64,000 nucleotides of DNA, taken from contig NZ_JACHWR010000001.1 of NCBI RefSeq assembly GCF_014191495.1, positions 1,674,001 to 1,738,000 of the forward strand, given 5' to 3'. Both the position numbers and the translations under genes were made by a program. The notes under the pieces were generated by a model, which made no database searches, was not told where the DNA came from, and worked only from the letters and a program-made list of their open reading frames with translations. The stretch comes from Nocardioides soli (GTDB lineage: Bacteria; Actinomycetota; Actinomycetes; Propionibacteriales; Nocardioidaceae). Shown in pieces: positions 39,516 through 48,319 of the stretch; position 1 is the first letter of the stretch; each line of letters opens with the position of its first letter.

Positions 39516-40760
39516 ATGTACATCACGCTCAGCGACCGGCCCCAGGCTCCGGTCGGCACGCCCCGGGGACGCCGGCGGCGGGTCGCGCCCGTCGTCGTCA
39601 CGCTCGGCATCGTCAGCCTGGTCACCGACATCTCCTCGGAGTCCGTCGCGGCGATCCTGCCGCTCTACCTGACCGGCGTCCTCGGCCTCTCGACGATCTC
39701 CTACGGCTTCGTCGACGCCCTCTACCAAGGCGTGAGCGCGCTGGTCCGGATCGGCGGCGGCTGGGCCGCCGACCGGGGCGGCCACCCGAAGTGGGTGGCC
39801 TTCCTCGGCTACGGCCTGTCCGCGGTCGCCCGCTTCTTCCTGCTGTTCAGCGCCGGCCTGGCGACGGTCTCGGCGGTGATCTCCGCCGACCGGGTCGGCA
39901 AGGGGCTGCGCACCGCACCACGCGACGCCATGATCTCCGCGGCCACCCCGCCGAGCCAGCTCGGCGCCGCGTTCGGCGTGCACCGCACGCTCGACACCAT
40001 CGGCGCGGCCGTCGGTCCGCTGCTCGCCTTCGCGATCCTCTGGTGGATCCCCGACGGCTACGTCACGGTGATGGTGGTCTCCCTGGGCTTCGCCGTCCTC
40101 GGCGTCGCCCTCCTCGGGCTGCTGGTCCCCGACCGCCCGGCCGCCCAGCCGCGGCCGGCGCGCACGCCGGTGCGCTGGCGCGAGGTGGCGCAGCCGGGCC
40201 TGGTCCGCCTGCTGGTGGTGGCCGGCGCGCTCGGCCTGCTGACCGTCGGCGACGGGTTCATCTACCTCGCGCTGCTCGATCGTGGCGGCTTCGCCGCGCA
40301 CTGGTTCCCGCTGCTCTACGTCGGCACGAACATCGCCTACCTCTCGCTGGCGATCCCGATCGGGCGCCTCGCCGACCGGGTCGGCAAGGCGCGGGTGCTG
40401 GTCTGCGGCCACGCGGCGCTGCTCGCGTCGTTCGTCGTGGCGGCGGTCTCGTGGGACGCGACCGCGTCGACGCTGCTCGCCCTGCTCTTGCTCGGCACCT
40501 TCTACGCCGCGACAGACGGCGTCACCGCGGCGCTCGCCGGTCGGCTGGTGCCGACGACCGTGCGGGCCAGCGGCATCGCCTCCGCGCAGACCGTCGTCGC
40601 CGTCGCGCGGATGGCGTCGTCGGCGATCTTCGGCGTGCTGTGGTTCGTGCTCGGTCCCCAGCTGGCACTGGTCGTGGTCGGGACCGGGCTGCTGGTCGCG
40701 CTGCCCCTGGCACTCGGCGCCGTCCGCCGGCTGGATCTCGAGGCGGGAGCGGCCCGATGA
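39516..40760 (+). CDS. MFS transporter
   Basis: 414 residues with twelve membrane segments. The N-terminal DISSESVAAILPLYLTGVLG, the loop GWAADRGGHPKW (motif A-like), RVGKGLRTAPRDAMISAAT and a second-half IPIGRLADRVGKARVLV place it in the MFS_1 superfamily, close to the group with RTAPRD in the cytoplasmic loop. Substrate unknown; in a glycan operon it may export a precursor or unrelated metabolite. Begins 5 bases after the preceding gene and overlaps the next by ATGA. Confidence 0.85.
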   Translation: MYITLSDRPQAPVGTPRGRRRRVAPVVVTLGIVSLVTDISSESVAAILPLYLTGVLGLSTISYGFVDALYQGVSALVRIGGGWAADRGGHPKWVAFLGYGLSAVARFFLLFSAGLATVSAVISADRVGKGLRTAPRDAMISAATPPSQLGAAFGVHRTLDTIGAAVGPLLAFAILWWIPDGYVTVMVVSLGFAVLGVALLGLLVPDRPAAQPRPARTPVRWREVAQPGLVRLLVVAGALGLLTVGDGFIYLALLDRGGFAAHWFPLLYVGTNIAYLSLAIPIGRLADRVGKARVLVCGHAALLASFVVAAVSWDATASTLLALLLLGTFYAATDGVTAALAGRLVPTTVRASGIASAQTVVAVARMASSAIFGVLWFVLGPQLALVVVGTGLLVALPLALGAVRRLDLEAGAAR

Positions 40761-41782
40761 GCCAGCGTGCCCGGATCACCGCCTTCGTGGCCATCGTCTT
40801 CGTCGTCGTCTCGGTGATGACGGCCTACGCCGTCGGCGCCGCGTCGAGCTACCGGCGCTCGCACGACCGGCCGCCGACCGTCGCCATCGTCTCCGACGCG
40901 GCGGCCGTGACCGCCGCGAGCAGGCCCCGGATCGTGTTCCGGCACACCGGCATCGACTCCCAGTACGGCGTGGTCGCGTCCGTGCCGCTGGACGACCCGG
41001 GCGGCGCCCGGACGTTCGCCGACATCGCCTGCGACCGGGTCGACGCGACCACGGACGTGACGTCCTGCCTGCGCACCGAGCGCGGGGTCGTCACGAGGTA
41101 CTCGCTCACCGAGTACGACGCCGACGGCCGGGAGATCCAGCAGGTGTCGGTGCCCGGCATCCCGAGCCGCACCCGCCTCTCCCCCGACGGGTCGCTGGTG
41201 TCGACAACGACGTTCGTCAGCGGCCACTCCTACATGCAGGTCGGCTTCTCGACCGCGACCGAGATCCGCGACGTCGGCGGCGAGGGCCACGGCAACCTCG
41301 AGCGGTTCACGCTGATCCTGAACGGCGAGCGGGTCGCGCCGCGCGACCGGAACGTCTGGGGCGTCACGTTCGCCGACGACGACACCTTCTACGCCACGGT
41401 CGGGACCGGCGGCGCCACCTACCTGGTCCGGGGCGACCTCGGCGCGCGGACGCTCACCTCGATCGCCGACCACGTCGAGTGCCCGTCCCTCTCCCCCGAC
41501 GGCACCCGCATCGCCTTCAAGCAGGCCACCGAGCGGGACGGCACGACCTGGTGGACCCCGGCGGTGCTCGACCTCGCGACCGGCAAGCGGACCGTGCTGA
41601 CGGCGGAGCAGCGGAACATCGACGACCAGATCGAGTGGCTCGACCGCCGCACCCTGCTCTACGGGATCCCCCGCGACGACGAGGCCGGAGTGACCGACGT
41701 CTGGGCACTCCGGACCGACGGCACCAGCCGTCCCGAGCTCTTCATCCAGCAGGCCTGGTCACCGTCGGTGGTGAGGCCATGA
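40757..41782 (+). CDS. TolB/PD40-like beta-propeller protein, membrane-anchored
   Basis: 341 residues. An N-terminal membrane anchor (TAFVAIVFVVVSVMTAYAVG), then WD40-like (PD40) blades with recurring SPDG motifs: RLSPDGSLVSTTTFVSG, VECPSLSPDGTRIAFKQ and TDVWALRTDGTSRPELF. This is the TolB-type propeller facing outside the membrane. No enzyme motif. Overlaps both neighbours by 4 bases, so it is strictly coupled to the MFS gene and the unknown gene that follows. Perhaps a scaffold or regulator in surface glycan assembly. Confidence 0.78.
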   Translation: MSQRARITAFVAIVFVVVSVMTAYAVGAASSYRRSHDRPPTVAIVSDAAAVTAASRPRIVFRHTGIDSQYGVVASVPLDDPGGARTFADIACDRVDATTDVTSCLRTERGVVTRYSLTEYDADGREIQQVSVPGIPSRTRLSPDGSLVSTTTFVSGHSYMQVGFSTATEIRDVGGEGHGNLERFTLILNGERVAPRDRNVWGVTFADDDTFYATVGTGGATYLVRGDLGARTLTSIADHVECPSLSPDGTRIAFKQATERDGTTWWTPAVLDLATGKRTVLTAEQRNIDDQIEWLDRRTLLYGIPRDDEAGVTDVWALRTDGTSRPELFIQQAWSPSVVRP

Positions 41783-43029
41783 CCACGACGGAGGAACCGA
41801 CGGTGCCGACGCAGCTACTGCCCGACACGAACCCCGACACGAAGCCCGGCGCCAACGCCGAGGAGGTGCTCGGGTCGCCGCGCCCGGCCGGCGTACGCCA
41901 CCTCGACCCCACCGCGCCCGAGCGCGTCGCCCGACTCACCGACCTCGCCCTGCGCGGGTTGGCCGCGGGGTACGACCCGGCCACCGGGTCGTTCGCCCAG
42001 ACCGTGCGCGGGCTGTCCGGCGGCCGGGGCGTCACCGTGGCCGCCCAGGGCACCAGCCTGCGCTACACCGCGATGGCGGCCCTCGGGCTGTCCCGGGTCC
42101 CGGAGCCCGCCCAGCGTGCGGTCCTCGGCGGCCGCAGCGCCGTGGACGTCGCGCTCCACGCCGCCGACCTGGCGGCCGGCTCGGACGACCCCGGCGCCGT
42201 GGCGCTGGCCCTCTGGTGCGCCGTCGAGGTCGCCGACCTCGCCCCGGAAGCGCTGCTGGACCGGCTGCCCGGCCTCCTCGACGGCCGGCCGCTGCCGACC
42301 GTCGACGCCGCGTGGCTGCTGACCGCGGCGGTTGCGGCCGCCGACCTCGCCGACACGGCCGAGACCGTGGACCGGGCCGCCGCGTTGCTGCGCCGCTACC
42401 ACGGCCCGGGTGGCACCTACCCGCACGTGCTGCCGCCGCGCACACAGTCCCGCTGGCGGGCACACGTCGGGAGCTTCGCCGACCAGGTCTATCCGCTGCA
42501 GGCGCTGGCCCGGGCCTCCCGGCTCACCGGCGCCGACTGGATGCTCGACCACGCCGACCGCACCGCGGCCGCCATCTGCACCGCGCAGGGAGCGGCCGGC
42601 CAGTGGTGGTGGCACTACGACTCCCGCGACGGCCGGGTCGTCGAGCCGTTCCCGGTCTACAGCGTGCACCAGCACGCGATGGCCCCGATGGTGCTCTTCG
42701 ACCTCTGGGAGGCCGGCGGCGCCGACCACCGCGCCGAGATCGTGGCCGGGCTCGGCTGGGTCGACGACCACCCGGAGGTGGTCGAGGAGCTGGTGACCGA
42801 GCGCTTCGGCCTGGTGTGGCGCAAGGTCGGGCGCCGCGAGCCGCGCAAGGCGGCGCGCGCGATCGCCGCGGCCGCGACCTCGGTGTGGCAGGGCGCCAGG
42901 GTGCCCGGCCTCGACCGGGTGCTGCCGCCCGTGGTCGTCGACCACGAGTGCCGCCCCTACGAGCTCGGCTGGCTCCTCTACGCCTGGCTCACACCCGCCA
43001 CCGACCGGACGGAGGACCACGATGCGTGA
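41779..43029 (+). CDS. Unrecognised (alpha/alpha)-barrel-like protein in glycan operon
   Basis: 416 residues, no signal peptide or membrane segment. The sequence is a series of Ala/Leu-rich helix pairs with aromatic and charged loops: GSFADQVYPLQALARASRL, a QWWWHYDSRDGRVVEPFP stretch and YSVHQHAMAPMVLFDLWEAGG. Together they suggest an (alpha/alpha)6 barrel as in glycoside hydrolases, polysaccharide lyases or epimerases. His, Asp and Glu in these loops could be a catalytic site. I do not recognise the family. It overlaps TolB-like and WecG genes, so it should act on the same glycan or its lipid-linked intermediate. Confidence 0.65.
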   Translation: MTTTEEPTVPTQLLPDTNPDTKPGANAEEVLGSPRPAGVRHLDPTAPERVARLTDLALRGLAAGYDPATGSFAQTVRGLSGGRGVTVAAQGTSLRYTAMAALGLSRVPEPAQRAVLGGRSAVDVALHAADLAAGSDDPGAVALALWCAVEVADLAPEALLDRLPGLLDGRPLPTVDAAWLLTAAVAAADLADTAETVDRAAALLRRYHGPGGTYPHVLPPRTQSRWRAHVGSFADQVYPLQALARASRLTGADWMLDHADRTAAAICTAQGAAGQWWWHYDSRDGRVVEPFPVYSVHQHAMAPMVLFDLWEAGGADHRAEIVAGLGWVDDHPEVVEELVTERFGLVWRKVGRREPRKAARAIAAAATSVWQGARVPGLDRVLPPVVVDHECRPYELGWLLYAWLTPATDRTEDHDA

Positions 43030-43846
43030 CACCACGACGCCGACCCGCCACCTCTTCGGGCTCGAGGTCGATGCCCTGACGATGGACCAGACCGTGGCCC
43101 TGGCCGAGCGGGCGATCCGCCAGCACGAGCGGCTGCTGATCGGGGTCGTGAACGCCGCCAAGATCGCCAAGCTCAACGCGGACCCCGTGCTCCGCGACTC
43201 GCTGCTGGAGGCCGACGTCCTGCTCGCCGACGGGCAGTCGGTGGTCTGGGCGAGCCGGCTGCTGCGGCAGCCGCTCCCCGAGCGGGTCGCGGGCATCGAC
43301 CTCTTCGAGGAGCTGCTCGGCGTCGCCGACCGCGGGCACCTGCGGGTGTTCCTGCTCGGCGCCAAGCCGGACGTGCTGGCGCGGGTGGAGCAGGAGATCG
43401 CCGTCCGCTGGCCCGGCGTCGTGATCGCCGGCAGCCGCGACGGCTACTTCACCGAGGCCGAGGCCGACGAGGTCGCCGAGCAGATCGCCGGCAGCGCACC
43501 GGACCTGCTCTTCCTCGGCATGACCACGCCGAAGAAGGAGAACTTCATCGGGCGGTACGGCGAGCGGCTCGGCGTGCCGGTGCAGCACGGCGTCGGCGGC
43601 TCCTTCGACGTGCTCGCCGGCGTCACCGCACGCGCACCCCGGGCCTGGCAGCGCTGCGGCATGGAGTGGGCCTACCGGGTCGCCCAGGAGCCGCGCCGGC
43701 TGTGGCGCCGCTACCTGGTCACCAACCTCGCGTTCCTCGGCCTGGTCGGGATCGAGCTCGTCCACCCGCACCCGGCGTACCGCCACAGCCCGAACGGCAT
43801 GCCCGTCACGAACCAGCTGGACCAACCACGGAGGGAAGCACGATGA
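43022..43846 (+). CDS. WecG/TagA/CpsF-family glycosyltransferase
   Basis: 274 residues. The GT26 fold is seen in LIGVVNAAKIAKLNADP, DVLLADGQSVVWASRL, RVAGIDLFEELL, LGMTTPKKENFIG and VGGSFDVLAGVTARAP. Family members add N-acetylmannosamine or N-acetylmannosaminuronic acid to a lipid-linked GlcNAc. The dehydrogenase and 2-epimerase genes that follow would supply precisely the UDP-ManNAc(A) donor, so an enterobacterial-common-antigen or teichoic-like first disaccharide is the likely product. Starts inside the last codons of the preceding gene. Confidence 0.9.
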   Translation: MRDTTTPTRHLFGLEVDALTMDQTVALAERAIRQHERLLIGVVNAAKIAKLNADPVLRDSLLEADVLLADGQSVVWASRLLRQPLPERVAGIDLFEELLGVADRGHLRVFLLGAKPDVLARVEQEIAVRWPGVVIAGSRDGYFTEAEADEVAEQIAGSAPDLLFLGMTTPKKENFIGRYGERLGVPVQHGVGGSFDVLAGVTARAPRAWQRCGMEWAYRVAQEPRRLWRRYLVTNLAFLGLVGIELVHPHPAYRHSPNGMPVTNQLDQPRREAR

Positions 43847-45099
43847 ACGAGGTCTTCAACGGACGGCTCGCGATCCTCGGGCTCGGGTACATCGGACTCC
43901 CGACGGCCGCGGCGCTCGCGACCCGGGGAGTCGAGGTCGTCGGGGTCGACGTCAACGAGGCGACGGTCAAGGCGGTGGCCAACGGCGAGGTGCCGTTCGT
44001 CGAGCCCGACCTGTCGGCCGCCGTCAGCGGCGCGGTCGCGATGGGCCGGCTCACCGCGACGACCGAGACCCCCGAGGCCGACGCCTTCATCATCGCGGTG
44101 CCGACGCCGTTCCAGGACGACCACCAGGTCGACCTGTGCTACATCCGGGCCGCCACCGAGCAGATCGCGCCGCAGCTGCGCGGCGGCGAGACCGTGATCC
44201 TCGAGTCGACGTCGCCGCCCGGCACCACGGAGTCGGTGAGCCGCTGGCTGGCCGAGATGCGACCGGACCTGACCTTCCCGCACAGCTCCGAGGGCGTCCC
44301 GGACGTCTACGTCGCGCACTGCCCCGAGCGGGTGCTGCCCGGCCGGATCATGATCGAGATGGTCACCAACGACCGGGTCGTCGGCGGCATCACCCCGCGC
44401 TGCGCCGAGAAGGCCGCGTCGATCTACCGGGTCTTCGTCCAGGGCGACATCGTGCTCTCGGACGCCGCGAGCGCCGAGATGGCCAAGCTGGTCGAGAACG
44501 CCTACCGCGACGTGAACATCGCCTTCGCCAACGAGCTCTCGCTGATCAGCGAGCACCTCGAGCTCGACGTGTGGGAGGTGATCCGGCTCGCCAACCACCA
44601 CCCGCGCGTCAACGTGCTCACCCCGGGACCCGGCGTCGGCGGCCACTGCATCGCGGTCGACCCGTGGTTCATCGTCGGCGCCGCGCCCGAGGAGTCGCGG
44701 CTGATCCGCACCGCACGCGACGTCAACGACGGCAAGCCGCATCACGTCGCCGAGCAGGTCGTCGCCAAGTGCGAGCGGTTCGTGGAGCCGACGGTCGCCT
44801 GCCTGGGCCTGGCCTACAAGGCGAACGTCGACGACCTGCGCGAGAGCCCGGCCATCGACATCGTGGCCGCGATCGCGGAGGCCCAGCCCGGCCTCGACAT
44901 CCGGGTCGCCGAGCCGCTCACGCACGTGCTGCCGCAGCAGCTCGCGGCGCATCCGAACGTCCGCCTCGAGCCGGCGTGCGACGCGATCGCCGCCGCCGAC
45001 ATCGTGGTGCTGCTGGTGGACCACGACCACTTCAAGTCGCTGAGCCGGTCGCGGCTGGCCGGCAAGGTCGTCTACGACACCCGCGGACTGTGGCGGTAG
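43843..45099 (+). CDS. wecC: UDP-N-acetyl-D-mannosamine dehydrogenase
   Basis: 418 residues. N-terminal NAD domain: LAILGLGYIGLPTAAALATRG. Middle domain: VAHCPERVLPGRIM and LVENAYRDVNIAFANE. The catalytic Cys is in GPGVGGHCIAVDPWF (about residue 266), and the C-terminal domain has CLGLAYKANVDDLRESPA. This is the four-electron UDP-sugar 6-dehydrogenase family; the PERVLPG motif and the partner epimerase favour UDP-ManNAc to UDP-ManNAcA. Overlaps wecG-like gene by ATGA. Confidence 0.92.
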   Translation: MNEVFNGRLAILGLGYIGLPTAAALATRGVEVVGVDVNEATVKAVANGEVPFVEPDLSAAVSGAVAMGRLTATTETPEADAFIIAVPTPFQDDHQVDLCYIRAATEQIAPQLRGGETVILESTSPPGTTESVSRWLAEMRPDLTFPHSSEGVPDVYVAHCPERVLPGRIMIEMVTNDRVVGGITPRCAEKAASIYRVFVQGDIVLSDAASAEMAKLVENAYRDVNIAFANELSLISEHLELDVWEVIRLANHHPRVNVLTPGPGVGGHCIAVDPWFIVGAAPEESRLIRTARDVNDGKPHHVAEQVVAKCERFVEPTVACLGLAYKANVDDLRESPAIDIVAAIAEAQPGLDIRVAEPLTHVLPQQLAAHPNVRLEPACDAIAAADIVVLLVDHDHFKSLSRSRLAGKVVYDTRGLWR

Positions 45100-45125
45100 T
45101 CATGGGCACGGTCAGGAGCAGGGAC

Positions 45126-46268
45126 ATGCGCACGGTCATGGTGGTCTACGGGACCCGTCCGGAGGCGATCAAGCTCGCACCGGTCGTCACCGACCTCGCC
45201 GCGGCCCCGGGCCTGCGGGTCGTCACGGTGGTGACCGGACAGCACCGCACGATGCTCGACCAGGTCAACGGGCTCTTCGGGATCCGGCCCGACCTCGACC
45301 TCGACGTCATCCAGCCGCGCCAGCAGCTGCACGACCTCACGGCCCGGGTGATGTCCGGGGTCACCGAGGCGATCCGCGAGCACCGGCCCGACGCGGTCGT
45401 GGTGCAGGGCGACACGACCACGGCGTTCGTCGCCGGGCTGGCCGCCTTCTACGAGAAGGTGCCGGTCCTGCACGTCGAGGCCGGGCTGCGCACCGACGAC
45501 CGCTACAACCCGTTCCCCGAGGAGATGAACCGGCGGCTCACCACCCAGCTCGCGTCGCTGCACTTCGCACCGACGCCGCTGTCGCGGGCCAACCTGCTCG
45601 CCGACGGCACCGACCCCGCGGACATCGTCGTCACCGGCAACACCGTCATCGACGCGCTCCTGGCCGTGCTGGCCCGGGGCGTCCCGGTCGAGGACCCGGC
45701 GCTCCGCGTGCTGGACGGCGGTCCGGCGGTCCTGGTGACCAGCCACCGCCGCGAGTCGTGGGGCGAGCCGATGTCGCGCACCGCGGCGGCGATCGCGCGG
45801 CTCGCCAAGGAGTTCCCCGACGTCCGGTTCCTGCTGCCGGCCCACCTCAACCCGGTGGTCCGCGAGGTGCTGCTGCCGCCACTGCACGGCTTCGACAACG
45901 TCACGATCACCGAGCCGCTGTCCTACGGCGACTTCGCACACGCCATGAACGCTTCCTCGATCATGCTCACCGACAGCGGCGGCGTGCAGGAGGAGGCACC
46001 CAGCCTCGGCAAGCCGGTGCTGGTGCTGCGCGACAACACCGAGCGGCCCGAGGCCGTCGACGCGGGCACCGTGCGGCTCGTCGGGACCGACGAGGACCGC
46101 ATCGTGCGCGAGGTGTCGACGCTGCTGACCGACCCCACGGCGTACGCCGCCATGGCCCACGCCGTGAACCCGTACGGCGACGGGCTCGCCTCGGGGCGCA
46201 TCGTCGCCGCGGTCGAGCACTTCTTCGGGCTCGGCCCGCGTCGCGCCGACTGGGCGGCCACGACGTAG
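45126..46268 (+). CDS. wecB: UDP-N-acetylglucosamine 2-epimerase (non-hydrolysing)
   Basis: 380 residues, family length. VVYGTRPEAIKLAPVV at the start, VVVQGDTTTAF, VLHVEAGLRTDDRYNPFPEE, VTSHRRESWGE and LTDSGGVQEEAPSLGKPVLV are all diagnostic. It interconverts UDP-GlcNAc and UDP-ManNAc, feeding the dehydrogenase upstream. ATG at 45126 is chosen because AGGAG sits 7 bases before it; ATG at 45102 would be eight codons longer. Last gene of the operon; a long stem-loop follows. Confidence 0.95.
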   Translation: MRTVMVVYGTRPEAIKLAPVVTDLAAAPGLRVVTVVTGQHRTMLDQVNGLFGIRPDLDLDVIQPRQQLHDLTARVMSGVTEAIREHRPDAVVVQGDTTTAFVAGLAAFYEKVPVLHVEAGLRTDDRYNPFPEEMNRRLTTQLASLHFAPTPLSRANLLADGTDPADIVVTGNTVIDALLAVLARGVPVEDPALRVLDGGPAVLVTSHRRESWGEPMSRTAAAIARLAKEFPDVRFLLPAHLNPVVREVLLPPLHGFDNVTITEPLSYGDFAHAMNASSIMLTDSGGVQEEAPSLGKPVLVLRDNTERPEAVDAGTVRLVGTDEDRIVREVSTLLTDPTAYAAMAHAVNPYGDGLASGRIVAAVEHFFGLGPRRADWAATT

Positions 46269-46288
46269 GCCGTGCGGGGTGCAACGAG

Positions 46289-46329
46289 CGGTGGGTCGGG
46301 AGCCGCCAGGGCTGGCTCCCGACCCACCG
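46289..46329. terminator. Bidirectional terminator between wecB and the beta-helix gene
   Basis: A perfect 16-bp stem (46289-46304 with 46314-46329) around a 9-base loop lies in the 84-base gap between two convergent genes. It can end transcription from both sides. Confidence 0.85.
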
Positions 46330-46352
46330 TCTCGACTATCGGTCGTTCCCTG

Positions 46353-48044
46353 TCAGCGGACGGCGCGACCGTCCTGGTCGCAGTAGTTGTCGGCGAGCTC
46401 GTTGCCCGCACCGCCGCGCTCGAAGGCCATGTACGCGCCGTAGAGCCAGTCACCGCAGACGAACCGGTTGGACAGGATCTTGATGTTCGTCGGGGTCGGC
46501 CACTGCGCCGACTGGTCCCCGCTGGCACCGCCGTAGACGACGTAGGACCCACCGGAGATCAGGTTGTCCTGCAGCGTGACGTTCTGGGCGTGGCCGAAGT
46601 CGCTGTAGACCGTCAGCGCACCCGAGACGCCGCCGCCACCGGCGAACTTCTGCCCGTGCAGCAGCACGGTGTTGTGCCGCACGACCACGCCGGCGGCGCC
46701 GCCGTGGTTGGAGATCCCGGAGTGGTGGTCACCGGCGACGTGGCCGAGGTCGTGGATCCAGTTGTCCTCGACGACGCCCTCGTGCTCGATGGTGATGCCG
46801 TTGCCGGTGCCCGAGATGTCGTTGCCCTTCACCAGGACGTTGGGCGCAGCGCCGTAGATGTCGCGCACGCCCGACCGCGCACGGCGGTCACAGCCGGCGG
46901 GGGTGCCGATGATCTCGTTGTTCACGACGCGGGCGCCGGAGCCCTGGTACGACGCGTCCGAGGACTTGTAGCGGATCGCCACGACGTCGCTGTCGTCGCT
47001 GCCGCCGCAGCTGGCGATGCGCGAGTTCGAGACCGTGACGTTCGGCGCGTCGATGACGACGGCGCCGTGCACGTCGAGGCGGTCGAGCACCGCGCCCGTG
47101 CCGCTCACGAAGATCGACTTGTAGGTAGGGTTCCACTTCCAGCCGGCGCCGGAGGTCGCGGCCTCGGGCACCTGGGTGAGCCCGTTGACCGACGCGGGTC
47201 CGGTGTTCGTCGCGTCGGGGTAGCCGCAGGCGCTCGGCACCGGCGCGCACCCGTCGGGGCGGGGGCCGGCCGGCGTCGGCGGCGTCGTCGTCCCGCCGGT
47301 GCCGCCTCCGCCCCCGGCCGTGGCGCCGGGACGGAAGACCACGTCGACCCAGTAGTTCGGGTGGCCGGCGCCGCGTCGGGCCGGGGCACCGAGGGCGTGG
47401 TTGAAGACGCCGTTCATCTTCGCCGGTGCGGCGAGGTAGCGGGTGGCGACCCCGCTCCGGAAGCCGCTGTCGGTCCGCGCGTAGGTGCCGCTCGGGGAGA
47501 AGGCCGAGACCGTGTAGAAGGCGCCGGCGCGCAGCCGCACCGGCTTGGCGAAGCGGACCGTCTTCCAGCCCTCGCCGGCCGAGCCCTTGATCCGGGCCGC
47601 GGCCAGCCGCTTGCCCGTGGGCGACCACAGTTGCGCCGAGCGCGGCGTCGCGGACTTCCGCTTGACCGGCTGGTACACGCGGACGCCGAGCGCGGCGCCG
47701 CGGACCTTCGCCTTGAAGCGCATCCCGACCCGGACCGGGCGCGGGGCGTCGACGGACCGCACCCGGGCGAGCTGGGCGGGCTTCGCCGATCGCAGCAGCC
47801 CGACCGGCGCGGCCGCCCGGGCGGAGCCTGAGGAGGCTGGAGAGGAGGCTGGGGACGAGGCTGAGGAGGGGGCGCTCTCCCGGGGAGCCGTCACCCCGCT
47901 GGCGCTCTGGGCGTTGGCCAGCGTGACGGCACCTCCGAGGACGACCACGCCCGACAGCCCCACGGCCGCGAGCTTCCGCCGCCGTGGGGCGGTCGGTGCG
48001 CGTCGACGATCGGGGCTGCCCGGATTCAGCATCTGGCGTTCCAT
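46353..48044 (-). CDS. Secreted DUF4082 and right-handed beta-helix protein
   Basis: 563 residues. A long basic N-region and signal-like segment (LAAVGLSGVVVLGGAVTLA) is followed by a Ser/Ala/Pro linker. A beta-sandwich DUF4082 domain (about 110-240) has VGMRFKAKVRGAALGVRVY and a late YWVDVVFRPGA. The right-handed parallel beta-helix (about 290-563) has repeating turns (ISGTGNGITIEHEGVVEDN, HHSGISNHGGAAGVVVRHN). Such helices bind or cleave polysaccharides; no lyase signature was recognised. AGGA precedes the ATG at 48044. Set in the glycan region, it may trim or bind the product outside the cell. Confidence 0.85.
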   Translation of the reverse strand: MERQMLNPGSPDRRRAPTAPRRRKLAAVGLSGVVVLGGAVTLANAQSASGVTAPRESAPSSASSPASSPASSGSARAAAPVGLLRSAKPAQLARVRSVDAPRPVRVGMRFKAKVRGAALGVRVYQPVKRKSATPRSAQLWSPTGKRLAAARIKGSAGEGWKTVRFAKPVRLRAGAFYTVSAFSPSGTYARTDSGFRSGVATRYLAAPAKMNGVFNHALGAPARRGAGHPNYWVDVVFRPGATAGGGGGTGGTTTPPTPAGPRPDGCAPVPSACGYPDATNTGPASVNGLTQVPEAATSGAGWKWNPTYKSIFVSGTGAVLDRLDVHGAVVIDAPNVTVSNSRIASCGGSDDSDVVAIRYKSSDASYQGSGARVVNNEIIGTPAGCDRRARSGVRDIYGAAPNVLVKGNDISGTGNGITIEHEGVVEDNWIHDLGHVAGDHHSGISNHGGAAGVVVRHNTVLLHGQKFAGGGGVSGALTVYSDFGHAQNVTLQDNLISGGSYVVYGGASGDQSAQWPTPTNIKILSNRFVCGDWLYGAYMAFERGGAGNELADNYCDQDGRAVR

Positions 48045-48319
48045 GGGGGATTCCTTCGTGGTGGGGGATGGGGGCCGACTCAGGCCCGCCCATTTCCGCA
48101 GGGCAGTGACCCACACGGGCGTCGCCCGAGGCAAGCCGGCCCGGACCACCGCCGAGGGCGGTGTCCGACCGGTCCGGGCGGTCCCGGAGACCCCGGAAAC
48201 AGGCTCTGACCTTGGTGTTCAGGTCGTCGCAGACGATCCCCGCGACGCGTCGGGAGTAATCCCGATCAACGCGCTGACCTGCAAATTCCCCAATATTGAT
48301 GGTGCGTCGGACGACGCCG
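48045..48319. promoter_or_regulatory. Intergenic region: hairpins and AT-rich patch upstream of the beta-helix gene
   Basis: No gene is seen. On the minus strand an AT-rich patch (48283-48300, reading CATCAATATTGGGGAATTTG) and a small dyad CGGGA-GTAA-TCCCG (48251-48264) are promoter or operator candidates for the beta-helix gene. A compound hairpin (48140-48147 with 48171-48178, inner ACCGCC/GGCGGT) lies closer to it, probably ending the upstream glycan operon or shaping a long leader. Confidence 0.4.

Noticed and set aside
39791..43029. Long alternative frames over the MFS, TolB-like and barrel genes
   Set aside because: Arg/Pro-rich low-complexity translations in a second frame; the genuine frames have membrane segments, SPDG motifs and coupled ATGA starts.
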